Assembly (NCBI GenBank): GCA_039621445.1
Contig: CP154956.1
Location: 27,844,667 to 27,908,666, forward strand
Length of the DNA stretch: 64,000 nucleotides
From: Euglena gracilis
Taxonomy: Eukaryota > Euglenida > Euglenophyceae > Euglenales
Direction: 5' to 3'
Positions 1 to 11,631 of this stretch are shown here, in pieces. The first letter of the stretch is position 1. Each line of letters starts with the position of its first letter. Both the position numbers and the translations under genes were made by a program. The notes beneath the pieces were generated by a model, which saw only the letters and a program-made list of their open reading frames with translations, made no database searches and had not been told where the DNA came from.

Positions 1-192
1 GGCAAAAAGGCCCCTTAAGGCTGCCAGACAGCAAAAATTCTGTTTTGGCCTAAACCAGCCCCCCTCTCCTCCCTACATTCCCCCCAACCCCGCAAAGCTG
101 TCACCGGCAGTCGGTTCTGTACGTAGGCTTTCGTTCGTTAGTGCGGATACGACCGCCTAGGAGCCCTATCCGGGTATGACCAGGATAGGAGC
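1..192 (+). repeat. Left copy of the family 3' noncoding block
   Basis: This stretch matches 4,687-4,878 base for base in length (192 bp), with roughly nine differences by eye, and also matches the 3' noncoding region of element A near 27,535-27,720. It stops at the shared TAGGAGC, after which 193 onward resembles the inside of ORF3. It is therefore the right end of another copy, or the left half of a tandem duplication, joined directly to a truncated ORF3. The sequence upstream of the window would tell which. Confidence 0.85.
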
Positions 193-3100
193 GCCTCTTC
201 CGGCACCAGTCCCTCAGGCACGGGATGAACCCGTAAACCCGTGGGCTGGCCGGCCGTTCGATTCTGAGGAGGACCGTCAACAGTATGAATATGCTGTGAC
301 GATTCAGAGACAAATCGCACGTCAGCCCCCCCTTCCGCCGGACAGGGATACCCTGCCCGGGCGGAAATGACGAGGGAAGAACGCCAGCAGTATGATGCTG
401 CTGTGACAGCTCTCACCGGAGTCCCAGCCCCATCACGATCAGGTCAACCAGTGCGACAGCAGGATGTTGCTGTGGCGGAAGCGCCATCGGCACGACCCAC
501 AAGCTCTGTTGCCGGCAAACGTGACCGCGGCCCGGAAAAACTGACGCCGCAGCCACACGCGGCGATGCACGTCGACGCTGACGAGGAAACTTCGCCAGCG
601 CCAGATGTGACGGCAGAACGGGCACGTCGGGAAACCAGGCACCCCCGGTTGCACCAATTTACTCGAATCGTGGTGAAGCTGAGCAGGAATTTGCTCGGAC
701 GCCCAGCACGGAATCCGTGACTTACCCGGCATATACTGCGAACGATGCAGAATACTGGGATTACTGGGCGACATTCGAATGGCTGTCTAACACGAAGGGT
801 AAGAGTAAAGGGAAAAGCAAGGGCAAAGGGAAAGGAAAAGGCCAGGAAAAAGGTGGGAAAGCCCCACCTGGAAAAGGCGGAAAATACGCCCGGGCAGCTC
901 CAGGAAAAGGCGGAAAATCTGCCGGACCCCAAGCAGGAAATGCGGCGGGAAAGCCGCCGATTCTTCGAAAACGAAGGATTATGATGCTGTCCTGGTGTTC
1001 AACTACATTGAGGAGATCTGGCCGAAAATCGACGAAGATCTCCAAAAATATACACGCGCAGGCAACGTGATCCACCGACCACCGGATTCGGTGCTCGAAG
1101 TGGTGCAGAATCGTATGTACGATCACTTCAAAAGATTTTTCTACAGTTCCGAACTTCATGCGTTTGAGTGACACCCTCTTTCAGATGAAGTCGTCCTGGA
1201 CCGGATGTCCGGTTTCTGGGAACTGTGGTTCTGGTTGGGATACCCCTGCCAGAACTTCAGCCTTTTTACCGACCGAAATGGTCTGACCTACATCGACTGT
1301 ATGAATACATGTGCCTACGACGAGACGTTCGTAGCCAGCTGAATGAAATCTTCACACACATGTATTCTGTCGGAGCACTGGGAATACAGTGGAAATATTA
1401 CTCCCTGTCGGAAAAACTCCAGGCGCAGGCCGCGGTAATGTTCACATGCAAACTCCAAATCCACTTGGACAGCATGTATTGCACGCTGTTCAGGGTCCTG
1501 GATGTCGACCTCGCGTACCCCCAACGGTACAAACTGGAATGCCATTTTTGCAAAGAAGTACACATTGTTGACTTCTGGGTTTTCGGAGAACGCGGAAAAC
1601 CGCCTCCGACTGCCGAGAATGCCGGCAGCCAGCCGACCAGGATATTTCTCCTGCATCAGCGCCGGAATCCCCGGATCGGAACGCAAAGCCGAAAGTTGCT
1701 GAAACCGCACAGGCAGAAAATATTTCTGCTGCAACAATACTGGCACAGGGCGTGGATTACCTACGTCCTGGATGTTTACATTTATTTCCAGGAATACATG
1801 ACCACTGATGTGATATCCACAGGAAGTGGCTACCTCGGAGCTACATCGAGGTGGACGCCAGACCCAATGACCCAGACCGACGCACGATGAACCTGCGGCT
1901 GGACTGGCAGGATGACCAAACCGATCTCGAGGAGCACCTCGAACCCAGTTCGGGAATATCCTGCTCTGGGAAGACTTCCTGTCCTTTTTCGCGGCAAGCG
2001 AGGTAAAACAGCCTCATTATGCTCTGCCGTTTCCCGCTTTCCTGGAAGACCCAGGAGAGTATGGCATGAGCTGGAACCGTCGAATGCAGTGGGAAGACCT
2101 CTGCATAATCATCGAGGATGAGCTACAGCCGTTACCCGGAAGCTGTGTAAGAGCGTCATGGCCACCCCCATACCCCAACTCTGACAGGAGTGAAAGTATA
2201 AGCTTTTACCGCCTGTCAGATGCACAGGGATGCTACAGAAGCGGAAGAGACCCGCGCTCTGCAGCACAGCTACACACAGCCGAATCCCCTCCAGAAGCGG
2301 AGGAGGAGGAGGAAGCGGTCCCCATGGCCGAGGATGAACGTCTGCCGGCGGAACCTCCGACACGGGAAACCCGTGGCCCATCTGTCGTGATGCTGGACAC
2401 TGTGGCAGAAACTGCTCAGCGCCCAGGACCACCAGCAGGTGAAATAACACCTGTACCACTGTCACCTACCTCATTGAGTACGACAGGTGTACCAACTCCT
2501 CGGCGGGAAAACCCGCCGGAGACAGTACCCCACACGCCTGAGGAAACCCCGTCGACGGAGGAGCCAGCAGATGAGCCCACTTCGGCTGAAGGGCCGGAGC
2601 GGCACACATCGCTGGGCGGACGTGTACTTGGTGGTTTGTGTTCGCTGATAGCAGTAGTCACTCCACGCGGCACTGCAGCCAGTTCTTCCACAGCTGCGGC
2701 GGAAACTGCCCAGCCGGCGGAAGAAACACCTGACACTACCGCCATGGTGGAGGATGAACCTCCCCCAACGGCGCAGCCACCGCCGGTGTCGGAAGCGAAA
2801 CGGACGGAAGGCGAACGGACAGCAATGGCAGTGGAGAAAACACCCACCGTGCAAGCACAGGATGAACCTGTACCAGCACCGGTAGCGCCATCGGGTGCAC
2901 GGGATGAACCCGCACCTCAGCGCACAACCACAACCACGGCGCCGAAGCGTCAAGGCACACGGACACCGGCACCTGAAAAACAGGTTGAGCGGACGTCTAT
3001 GCCCCCGCCAGAGGCTCAGCCAACGCGAAGTGCGCCGGCCAAGCCTGCACCCACACCATCCCCCTCGGCTACCCCTGGGTAACCCACGGAAGCCGCGAGG

Positions 3101-4351
3101 GAGCGTGTACGGCGACCCTCAGCTCGGGAAACCCCCGCTGAAGGTTAATGACGCTCGGTATCGGGGAGAAGACCCCCATCCCAGGCGTCACCACGCACCT
3201 GGGAGAGCAAGCCCGACGCCGACAGGCGGCCATCGGACACTCCTGAAACCGGAAGCCCGAAGGCACCGATGGATTGAGCCACCGTTCTGTCAAGGCCGAA
3301 AGTGGTCTTTTGACCAGAATGTCACCTGGAATTATTACAATTCCAGATCCCCACGTGTTTTGGCACAATACTTCGGCGAAGAATTCCTCGTCGACAAAAC
3401 GGAAGACCGTTTTGTGTGGCTTTGCACTGTGTGCACAAAATGTACAACAGTGCACCTGACCTGGGATTACCCTCGTCCACATGTGCAATCCTGTGGATCG
3501 GGAATCGTTCCACAAGAGACGTATACGTCCCCAACTGTGCCGCCTTGGTATGTGCCAAGTGTGTGCTCAGTTGGACCCACAAACACAACTTCCACTACAC
3601 GGAGCTGGATGGCACGAATGTGCCATTGCTCTGTGCCAATTGTCTCAGAGGTACCTTCTGGCAAACTGCGGACGGCGCAGTTCGCACAATCGTGCCAAGT
3701 GCTCAGAAGACACCGGAGGAGTACTCCATCTTGCACAAAAAGTACACGGAATCTTTCAAGTACTCCAACCTCAAGCTAGACGACTACCGCCACACGGGAA
3801 TGGCCCGTGGGTGGCAGATCGACAGTGGGGCGATACGCCTCGCTGCTGAGGAGGCAGGGGTAATATTACTTTACCTCTGGGAGACAGCGGACAGGGAAAA
3901 GATACTTTTCCGTCTGTTCAAAACACGGGACCAAAAAGGTCGCTGCTGCCTGCCACAATGGCCACCCGAAAACCACGGGTTGACCTGGAAAGACTGGCTT
4001 GGGGCCGTATTACGACCCCATACAGTCCGCGCGGAAAGTGCGCATCACATGCCCATTGACTTCCACCCGGGGAATGCCACACAGGTGTCAGCCAATCACC
4101 CACGGATGAACTACTTCATCTGGCCAGCCACTCTGCCCAGGAAATTCTGGGGAAGCTGCAGTGGTTCCTCGCGGAAAGAGCGAGTGTAACCAACCAGACA
4201 GTCCCCGAAGGACTAGGTAGCACCTGACTTCGACTACGAATCGCCAGAAACCTGGCTCGTGGACAGGCCACCACCACAGCAATGCCAAATGGTCCTGGTG
4301 GAAGATCCCCTGGACTCCCGCCATGATTACTGGCGGTTGGAAAGGATATAA
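193..4351 (+). pseudogene. ORF3 of copy C, frameshifted and internally deleted
   Basis: Reading starts inside the protein at a stretch matching A near 22,600 and ends at the TAA at 4,349-4,351, as in A. The Lys-Gly run lies near 800-850, the aromatic domain (LWFWLGYPCQNF) near 1,205-1,260, the CxxC plus DFW segment near 1,540-1,580, the acidic/proline linker at 2,280-3,080 and the Cys/His cluster from about 3,420. Reading frame changes near 370, 720, 1,000-1,170, 1,890, 3,080 and 3,420 break it. About 355 bp of linker present in A (about 25,705-26,060) is missing near 3,270. At 1,400 the codon that is TAA in A is TAT (Tyr) here, so A's stop is a mutation. No function is known for the family. 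Confidence 0.85.
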
Positions 4352-5036
4352 TGCCTAAACGGCATTACCAGACCCCATGTAACGTAATCACCTTCATGGA
4401 GCCTGGACACCGCTGGGGGATCATACACTGGTGGCGGAAATCGCTAAGCAGCCTTGGGATGAACCCAGGTCTGTCACGAGCTCTGGATGGAAGCATCCAC
4501 GAGCCCCCCCCCCTCCAACATTGGCCGTGTGGAAGGAAACCGTCTGCAGAAGGTAAGCGCCTCTTATCACGTCGTGAAGGAGCTGCTGCTGTGAAGACCA
4601 TTGGCAGCCGGGAAACCTGGCAGCCGCTAAGTGACACACAGCACACAGCACGCACGCCGTAATAACAGGCCAATTTGTCACTTTTCGGCAATAAGGCCCC
4701 TTAAGGCTGCCAGACAGCAAAAATTCTGTTTTGGCCTAAACCAGCCCCCCTCTCCTCCCTACATTCTCCCCAACCCCGCAAAGCTGTCGCCTGCAGTCGG
4801 TTCTGTACGTAGGCTTTGGTTTTCTAGTGCGGATATGACCGCCTAGGAGCCCTATCCGGGTATGACCAGGATAGGAGCCTGCCCCCTCCCATTCCACACC
4901 TCTCACATGGGACTTTCGGCGAATACGCTTGCCCAAATCCGCGTGCCTTTAGCACACCCAATGTGGGTGGATGGGATACTTTGACAGGAAACCTGCCAGC
5001 CCCGTTTCCCACAGTGGGCTTGTTCACACCCCACGT
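4352..5036 (+). other. 3' noncoding region of copy C
   Basis: No gene is seen. The stretch aligns with the regions after ORF3 in A (27,160-27,870) and B (49,464-49,800), including the block rich in GCACGCCGTAATAA and TAAGGCTGCCAGACAGCAAA. It also contains the right copy of the 192-bp repeat (4,687-4,878). Confidence 0.8.
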
Positions 5037-5206
5037 AAACCCCCCTGGTCCTTAAATAAAAAAATTCTACCCAGGTTGAAAATGTTTCCCCAGACCAAAT
5101 TTTTGGTGGTCACCCCCTACTGGGATTGAGCCACCTGGTGGCCCCAATTAATAAAAAAATGAAAGTTACAGGGACCCCCTGCCTGAAAATAACCCCCTAA
5201 AGGGGC

Positions 5207-6352
5207 ATGTTCACCAACTGCAGGGAGGGGGCAAATGCCGCCCCACAGGTGGCCCCTGGTTTGCATGATTTGCTCAGGCAAATTTTGGATGGGAAACAAA
5301 TTCAGGTTGAGACCATTAACGATTTCCTGGGGAGAAACCCGGGCTTAAAACGTTATCAGAGAGCTTTTGCACTTCTGTGGGTAATTCTGGAACACATGGG
5401 GGAGCCCCCCCCCCCCCCTGAAGCCACAACTGACCAAGTGGCTGACACTTTAATTCAATTATTCTAATTTTCAAAGGTCCAAGCCCGTAATGCCTACAGT
5501 GCTATGCTTTTGATTCCTGGGTTTGGTGGGCTGAGATTCCACACTCTGTGAACCCCCAAGAGGCTTTGGAACCAAAACCTGGAGAAGTATGGGGCATTTT
5601 GGGACCCCCTCCCAATCCTCCTGGAGCTGGCAAGTGCGCCCATGCCCACTGTATTTGTACATTGCGTACACAACTGATTTTTTGCTCACGAATCCTCTGT
5701 TTATACCGATCCTCAGATTTATCGCAAGTCAAACGAACCACCAGTGTGTTGGGTAGTGCACCCTACATCAAGATTAAGCGTAAAGGACAGAAATTCCATA
5801 AGTGGGAAAGGGTTGCGTCCATATCCCAGTGTCCCCAAAAAAGCCCATTTCCTTTAATGATGTGCTATGTGGCTGCTATACGTTTGTTCGTCAGACCTGG
5901 GTGCCCCTCCTGATTTCATTAAAACCCTCCTTCAGGGCCATAAGTGCAGACACAGTTGCCTTCAGGGCCATAAGTGCAGACACAGTTGCCTTACTCACAA
6001 AAGACTTTTTGGCCAAACATGGGGTACCCCCCAGGTGTGGGGGGCCCACTCCACCAGAGGGGCAGGGGTTGGTTTACTCAAAAAATTGGGCCTTTCTGCC
6101 CAAGAAGTTTGTGAGATTGGCCAGTGGAGTGGAGTGGAGACTTTTACAGCTCATTATCAAAGACTTGGTGCTCAATGTCCCCTGGAACATGCCCTGGTCC
6201 CCCTAATTTCAGTGCACAATCTGGCCTCACAAGGGCAAATTGCGGAGCCCGAGGTGTCTCGTACTCCCTCGAGGGAAAACACACGGGAGGAAGGGACACC
6301 GAGGGCGAATAACAAAGACCTTGTGAGCCCGACCCCCCCACCTGTAAAATAA
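5207..6352 (+). pseudogene. Tyrosine recombinase of a DIRS-like element, frameshifted
   Basis: Pieces in three frames together look like the recombinase that DIRS retrotransposons use instead of an integrase. A core-binding-like part lies at 5,207-5,640. The catalytic half begins with RSSDLSQVKR near 5,705 (first Arg). It ends with AHSTRGAGVGLLKKLGL and GQWS near 6,040-6,120 (HxxR and W/H box) and HYQRL near 6,150, which supplies the Tyr nucleophile. Stops and frameshifts near 5,467, 5,650 and 5,900 mean it is dead. The RT/RNase H relic at 29,640-32,850 could belong to the same family, but the two are not contiguous. A Crypton-type recombinase is an alternative. Confidence 0.7.
5931..5990 (+). 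repeat. Exact 30-bp tandem duplication
   Basis: Two identical 30-bp units (5,931-5,960 and 5,961-5,990) lie inside the tyrosine recombinase relic. The length adds ten codons without a frameshift. Confidence 0.95.
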
Positions 6353-6617
6353 AATTTGTGTTCAAAAGCCCTCTGTCAGAGAGTGGGGGCCAGGGGGTGG
6401 GGGAGAGGGGGGCCCCAGGGCAAGAAGCAACGTCGCTCAGTCGGAGCAGCATCGTCAGCCAACTCCGGAGAGGCGGCACTAAGCGGGACCTCATAACCCA
6501 ACGCACCAGAACAATCCAAACACCACCGCCGGCGAGCAAGGCATGGCCTCACAAGGTCTTTGTGCTTTTCCCTCGGTGTCCCTTCCTCACTTGTCGTTTT
6601 TCCTCGAGGGAGTACGA
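6259..6617. repeat. Foldback element with about 70-bp inverted arms
   Basis: The arm at 6,259-6,327 is the imperfect reverse complement of 6,548-6,617 (both contain the run from GTACTCCCTCGAGG to CCTTGTGAG), around a 220-bp middle. No coding sequence is recognised between the arms. A similar but diverged pair sits at 54,704-55,115, and related single arms occur near 6,700 and 56,240. This is consistent with a dispersed MITE or foldback family. Confidence 0.7.
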
Positions 6618-7084
6618 CTCCCTCCCTCCCGGCGTCTGGTGCGGGTTTTTGAACTCGAAGCGTTTCCCCCCCCGGGCGGGCGGGCGAGCTCACCCTGCCC
6701 TTGTGCTTCACCCTCCTGGTAATTTCCTCCCGGCTCAAAGGTCTCCGGAGTGCCAGACCACTCGGGCGTCGCACTTCGGCTGGGTGAGATTTTGCGCACC
6801 AGGTTACACCCAGGCACCAACGTCATGGAAAAAAACACCCAACCCGAGGGATGCAGATGATAAGAATTAGATATTCCGGTTGCCAATGACGTCCACTTTC
6901 GTTTTATATCTATTTAGGTCCCAGGGGATGCAAGTTTTCCATTCGGGAGTGGCTTGCTCCAGACTGAGTCAGCCCTGTGGCATCCTGGACATAAGGTGGT
7001 AAATTATTGCTGCTTGAGCAAGACACTATTCATCCAGATCCGGGGGGTAGACCCTAAATGTGCACCAAAGACTCGACAAACTGC
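6618..7084. other. No recognised gene
   Basis: Contains C-rich and G-rich runs and a lone arm-like segment near 6,690-6,760, but no reading frame with recognisable content and no repeat boundary. Confidence 0.5.
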
Positions 7085-9745
7085 TGGAAAATGGTCAATT
7101 GCCCTCTGAAAAGGTAATCAATGGGAGGAATACCTCCCGGTGGAGGGTACCGCCAAACTGTCGCAGCAAATGGTCTTCCAGGCTGATTACAGCCCGGTGC
7201 CAGTTGGGGCGCATATCGGGGAGCCGACGGCGACGACCCCCAATGGGGTCGCTGTAGTCCGGTGGCAAGCTCTCCACACCAGGCCTATCGTATATACACA
7301 TCCATGACGTAGGTGGTCCAGGCTCGCCACCAGAACTGCTGCAGCATAAAAATACACTGCTTGTGGGCGTGGCGACTTTTGCCCTGGAAATACAGGGCGT
7401 CGCGGCACACATGCACAAGCATGTGGCGTCCCATCTCCAGGTCCGGGTTATCCCGGGGCGGTGGAGGACTCGGGCGGACGCCGAATCTCCAGAAGTCGAC
7501 AGGAAATTCATGCCTAGAATACTTACAAAAGAGGTCATACCTCTGTTGGTAAGCCAGGGAAACGCACTGGACGCGAAAGGTCGAGCCGCAATGGCTCACC
7601 AGCCACACCTGGAGGTTGTTGCACCAGAACACCTCGATCAGGCGTGCGATGTCGGGATGCAGTGGGTAGTATTCCCACTGCACACCGAGGGGTCAGACTA
7701 AATGGATACCGTCGAAGTAGCCCTTCGGCTTCCGAGCCAACGCTGGTCTCGGAATCACAACTGGTGCAGGTAGACCCCAGTTCTGGCAGGGGTAACCAAG
7801 CCAAAACCAGAGCTCCCAGAAACCCGGCTGGGCATCCAGCAAGGCTCTGCCACCTTCACCTTCGAAGGGATACAGATCAATTCCGTAATGGAATTGTCTG
7901 ACTCTGTCCTCGGTGTGGTTTAATACCACCTCGATGACTGCTTCTGGAGGGGTGACGGGGCGTTAATCCGTGCTGCAGCCGCCAGCCCTCATCTTCTAGC
8001 TCCTCGTTGAACCTGAGCGTTTGCTCAACGTCTGAGGGGGCTTCTGCTGGTTGTGCCTCTTCCTCTTCCCTTCCTTTTCCATTACCCTCACCTTTATCCT
8101 CAGCTTTACCTTAAGCCCTACGTTTGCCGGCCGCGCTTTTGCCTTCTCCCTTGCCTTTGCCCTCAGCCTTGCCCGTGTCGTTTCCCGTCCTGCAAATACC
8201 AGAGGGTCGGGCGCTTGGTGCAGCAGGGGTCGGTTCGGTACCTTCCCATTCCATCTCTGGGGAAGGACATTGCCTTTCCGCTGCAGGTCGCGGCGATGGC
8301 GTGGCTGGGCGCTGGATGGGAGCCTGGTGTGGGCTTGGCCTCGGCGCAGGAGGTCGCGGCTCCTTCCATACCGGAGGGATTGGCGGTGGCATAATGGCAA
8401 CAGGACGGCTCATCGCTACCTGTGCCTCTGCCAGTGGTTGTCCAGCCGGGGTATCCTGGCCGGCTTCAACCTGCATTGCATCGACGCCTTCCGCGTCTTT
8501 TCGTATGGGTCGCCTTGGGCTGTTGGGTAAGGTTCTTCGTAGCCCGGTCGCGCTTCAGGGTGCCTGGTAATACTGCCGCTCCTGCCGGGTGCTCACCGGG
8601 TAATACCGGGGTCGCCACCCACAGCTGCGGTTGGTACGGTTGGTATGGGGTGTATCCACGGCCCTGCAGGGCAGCCAGAGAGGCATAATACCTCGTCTGG
8701 TGCTCCTCGGACGTGAATACAGGCTCCTGCAGGAAGTGCCAAGCAAGTCCATCCTGCTCGGTTCCTGGAGGCGCCATGTGGTAATAGGGACCCTCCAGTC
8801 GACGCGGGACATCCACCGTCTGGGCAGGAGGTGCACTTGCAGGTAGCTTTGCCACCCGGTGGGGAGGTTCATCCTCCACCACAGTGGGCTTTACCTGCCG
8901 CCGTGGCTCAACGCCAGGGGCAGGGGCGACCGATGGTGCCTGTGTCATCCAGTGCGCAAACATGTGTTGGACGTACGCCTCAGGGGGCACGTTGGACTGT
9001 ACGGCTGGGAGCACGCGCGCGCCGTATAGGTAGTCCTCCAGCGTCGCGTAGTGTGAGACGCAGTGCTCCGCTGGCGCCTTGCGCGGCGGCATTCGCGGCG
9101 GCGAGGGATGGCGAGCAAAATTTCTTGTCTTCCCAGGCAGGACAGGCTCAGCCTCACCTATCGGTGAGAGCGTGTGCTCACGCATGTGCACGGTGTGGGA
9201 TCCCACCGTCGTCGGTGTTTGCAGCATGGGCGGCACATACACGCCCAGGTGCATCATAGTCTCGCCAGGCTCGAATCCAGGATCGGATGCACACAAGGAA
9301 TACCGTTTCCCTGTCATCAGGGATTCACCACAAGGACACCACTAAGCCACAGGGGTGTTGCCTACCACCATCAGCTGAGCACAGTATGCATACCAAAGGG
9401 CTTGCATGAAACGCTGTTGGTGGGTGTACACACATACGCATCGCCGGCGCAACGTCTCCGTAGTGCGAAAAATCATCTCTCCCGCATGCGGAGCTAAGCG
9501 CGATCTGCGCTGCCCTGGTTGCTGGGGTTCCGGCTGCTGGACGGCAGATTGATCTGGTACCGCGTATGCGGACCTGCTGCTGCTAGCCGCGTCGAATACC
9601 GGGGCTGCAACCCTGATAGAATGTGGGACACCCGGAATCATGGCATCAGCATACTGCGGGTACTAGAAGTATGGCGCGCCAGGAGGCTGCTGCCATGGTG
9701 GACCTGGTCCCGATCCGCGTCCAGGCAGGATGATGCCACCGTCAA
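7085..9745 (-). pseudogene. Ancient ORF3 relic on the minus strand (copy D)
   Basis: Read right to left, this matches ORF3 from its first residues to the end of the aromatic domain. IILPGRGSGPGPPW near 9,745 parallels the start of ORF3 in A. LAPHAGEMIFRTTETLRRR near 9,470 parallels A near 21,970. A Lys-Gly stretch lies at 8,111-8,160. WRAWTTYVMDVYI near 7,290 and the stretch ending ITFSEGN near 7,095 match A near 24,150-24,410. The linker and Cys/His cluster are absent. Many stops and shifts, and weaker similarity to A than copy C shows, make it the oldest copy. Nothing of pol lies upstream (above 9,750), so like C it is an ORF3-only fragment. Confidence 0.75.
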
Positions 9746-9794
9746 ATTCTGCCCGCTTCAGAGTCAAACTCCGCTGAAGTGGAGGAGGTCCGTA

Positions 9795-10125
9795 GTCGGG
9801 GGGGGTACCGCGAAAGCGGCCGTTTTAGGGGGGGGGGAGTCCGCGAAAGCGGATTGGTTCCGTAGACCCTTGGGGGGGGGTACTGCCAAAGCGGTTTGGG
9901 TTCGAAGACCCTTGGTGGAGGGGGCAAGGCCGAAGCGGTTTTGGTCCGAAGAAACTTGTTGGAGGGGGGCACCGCCGAAGCGGGTAGGGTCCGAAGCCCC
10001 TTTGAAGGGGGGGGGGCACCGCAGAAGCGGCTTTTTCAGAGGGGTTACCACTGAAGCGGCTTGGGTTCAAAAACACGTTGTAGGGGGGGGGGTAACGCAG
10101 AAGCTGTTTGGGCATCCGCGCCTTG
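9795..10125. repeat. Degenerate minisatellite, about 8 units of 28-48 bp with a hairpin core
   Basis: Units repeat the pattern of a G run, then a core like ACCGCNGAAGCGG, then TTGGGTCCGAAGACCC-like sequence. Cores are at about 9,806, 9,841, 9,885, 9,930, 9,970, 10,017, 10,046 and 10,096. In the best units the core itself is a perfect hairpin (CCGC GAAA GCGG). The array abuts the presumed 5' end of copy D. Frames through it give proline-rich peptides on the minus strand that I do not regard as genes. Confidence 0.75.
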
Positions 10126-10840
10126 TGAAGGAAAATTTTCTGTTGCCGTAGCGACTTCGCGACTTCGACTTCGTGTTCTGCAGTCTACGAAGAAAACCTA
10201 TTAACAAGGCATACTTAATAGGTGTGAATCCGTTGTTAGCGTTTGCGTTTTGCATTTTTTGTTAAATTTTGTGATTTTTTTTTAAAAAAATCTAAAAATT
10301 GTAAAAATTGTGTAGAAGTTCCAAAAAGGTAAGCAAAGGTGGGGGCTCAGAGGCGTTGTGATGCGGCCGTGGCTGCTTGTGCCCCTGCGACACCTCGCCT
10401 GTGCGTACGCACCTTTTTCTGAGCTGAACTTTGGCGGTTCGATCGTTAAACCTATTCTGCTACCAAGTGTACGTCCCACCCCCGCTTTTCTACTTTCTCT
10501 TTCGTCCCGGAAACCCCGAGGGAGGAGTAACAATAAAATTTCCTTCCCTTTCTACTGCTGATGGCAAAGCACAAATGCAAAGAAAATTGTTGGGACCGCA
10601 GTGACGTTATGAAAGTGACTTTTTCTCCTTCGAGCTTTGTCAGATATAAAACAAAGTTGTAATTCAAAGTGGAACTTCGTCCTCAAATTCTAGAATGAAT
10701 TTGCAAAGCCCCAAACCCTGTAACCGTGAATTAAGAACCAGGTTGTTTCCCCAACCTTTCACTATAGCCTGAGATTCTCTCTTTGTCTTATGGTTACTGT
10801 GTACAGCCCGGCCGCAGCCAGATTGTAGGCCGTAGCCAGC
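10126..10840. other. No recognised gene; A/T-rich middle
   Basis: Around 10,250-10,320 the sequence is a run of A and T tracts. No open frame has recognisable content and no repeat edge was found. Confidence 0.5.
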
Positions 10841-11626
10841 TTGTATCTGGTACACAGTGCCATGGCCGAATGGCTGCCTGGTACACAGAAACTCGAGGAA
10901 GTTAAATACATACAACAGAAGCTGGAAAAGGCCAAGGAGCAGCAGGCGCTGGAGAACCTGATGTTGCAGGGGCAGAACGTCAGCCCGTGGCCGTCGCAAC
11001 CCTTCACCCCAGTTCGTCAGAAATTTCCAAAAGTCATTCTCAACAACAATTATGTGAGGGCAATGGCCCCTGGACACTTTTGGACAGAGTGCGGAGGCAA
11101 AAAGTACTGCAGTTCACGGCCCACTACGGGCAAGGATCATTGGGTCATGGGGGCCCATCACAATCCACAAAGACACACCTGGAGGCTTTGACCACAGGAG
11201 GTTGAAACACAGGTCTGGCAGACTAATGCCCCATCTTCACATCCGCACCCTCATGGCAGGGAAAAAATCGCAGATCCAGTGGGTTCAAATCGTGATTGTA
11301 GAGACCATTTTCAACATGGCTATTGCAGCGATAATTGCCTATGGCGACCTCCATTTAACAGGGCAGGAGGCACATCTTCCAGGCTGTGGCACGCATTAAT
11401 CACCAAGGCGTGGTGCCCAGTTTAAAGGACATGGAAGCCAGCATTCCAGTCTGAAAAGCTCCAAGGGGGAGAGGTGTGTCAAACTTTCTCCGTAGACCGT
11501 CAAAAATAAACCCCCTAAGGGCAACAAGCCAATTGCAAGACATATGGCATCAAATCCCTCAGGTCATTATGCCAAGGAGGCTTGTCTTACCAAGTGGGAC
11601 AGGGTGGACAGAAGAGAAGTCCTGGG
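10841..11626 (+). pseudogene. Unassigned relic, possibly a retroelement Gag C-terminus
   Basis: An open frame at 10,841-11,191 begins with a Lys/Glu/Gln-rich helical stretch (KLEEVKYIQQKLEKAKEQQ) and continues to GHFWTECGGKKYC. Further on, in another frame near 11,300, a Cys/His stretch reads DCRDHFQHGYCSDNC. Short Cys/His stretches after a helical part occur at the end of DIRS-type Gag proteins, and DIRS-like relics lie nearby, so that is my guess. The assignment is weak. Element A is inserted immediately to the right. Confidence 0.35.
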
Positions 11627-11631
11627 GAGTC
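11627..11631. repeat. Target site duplication of element A (left), GAGTC
   Basis: GAGTC lies directly before the 5' LTR and again at 28,487-28,491 directly after the 3' LTR. This fixes both outer ends and the 5-bp cut typical of Gypsy integrases. Confidence 0.9.

Larger units (their letters stand above)
193..5036 (+). mobile_element. Truncated ORF3-only retrotransposon copy (copy C)
   Basis: The segment follows element A from about 22,590 to 27,870 (most of ORF3 plus 3' noncoding sequence) but has no gag, pol or LTR. Similarity to A ends near 5,036, about 200 bp short of where A has its polypurine tract and 3' LTR. With the 192-bp repeat at its left edge, it looks like one unit of a tandem or recombined array about 4.7 kb long. 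It is much closer to A than to B. I cannot tell whether it arose by unequal exchange or by template switching during reverse transcription. Confidence 0.85.

Noticed and set aside
1-4878. 192-bp repeats as LTRs of copy C
   Set aside because: The right copy continues into normal 3' noncoding sequence of the family, and neither copy has LTR ends.
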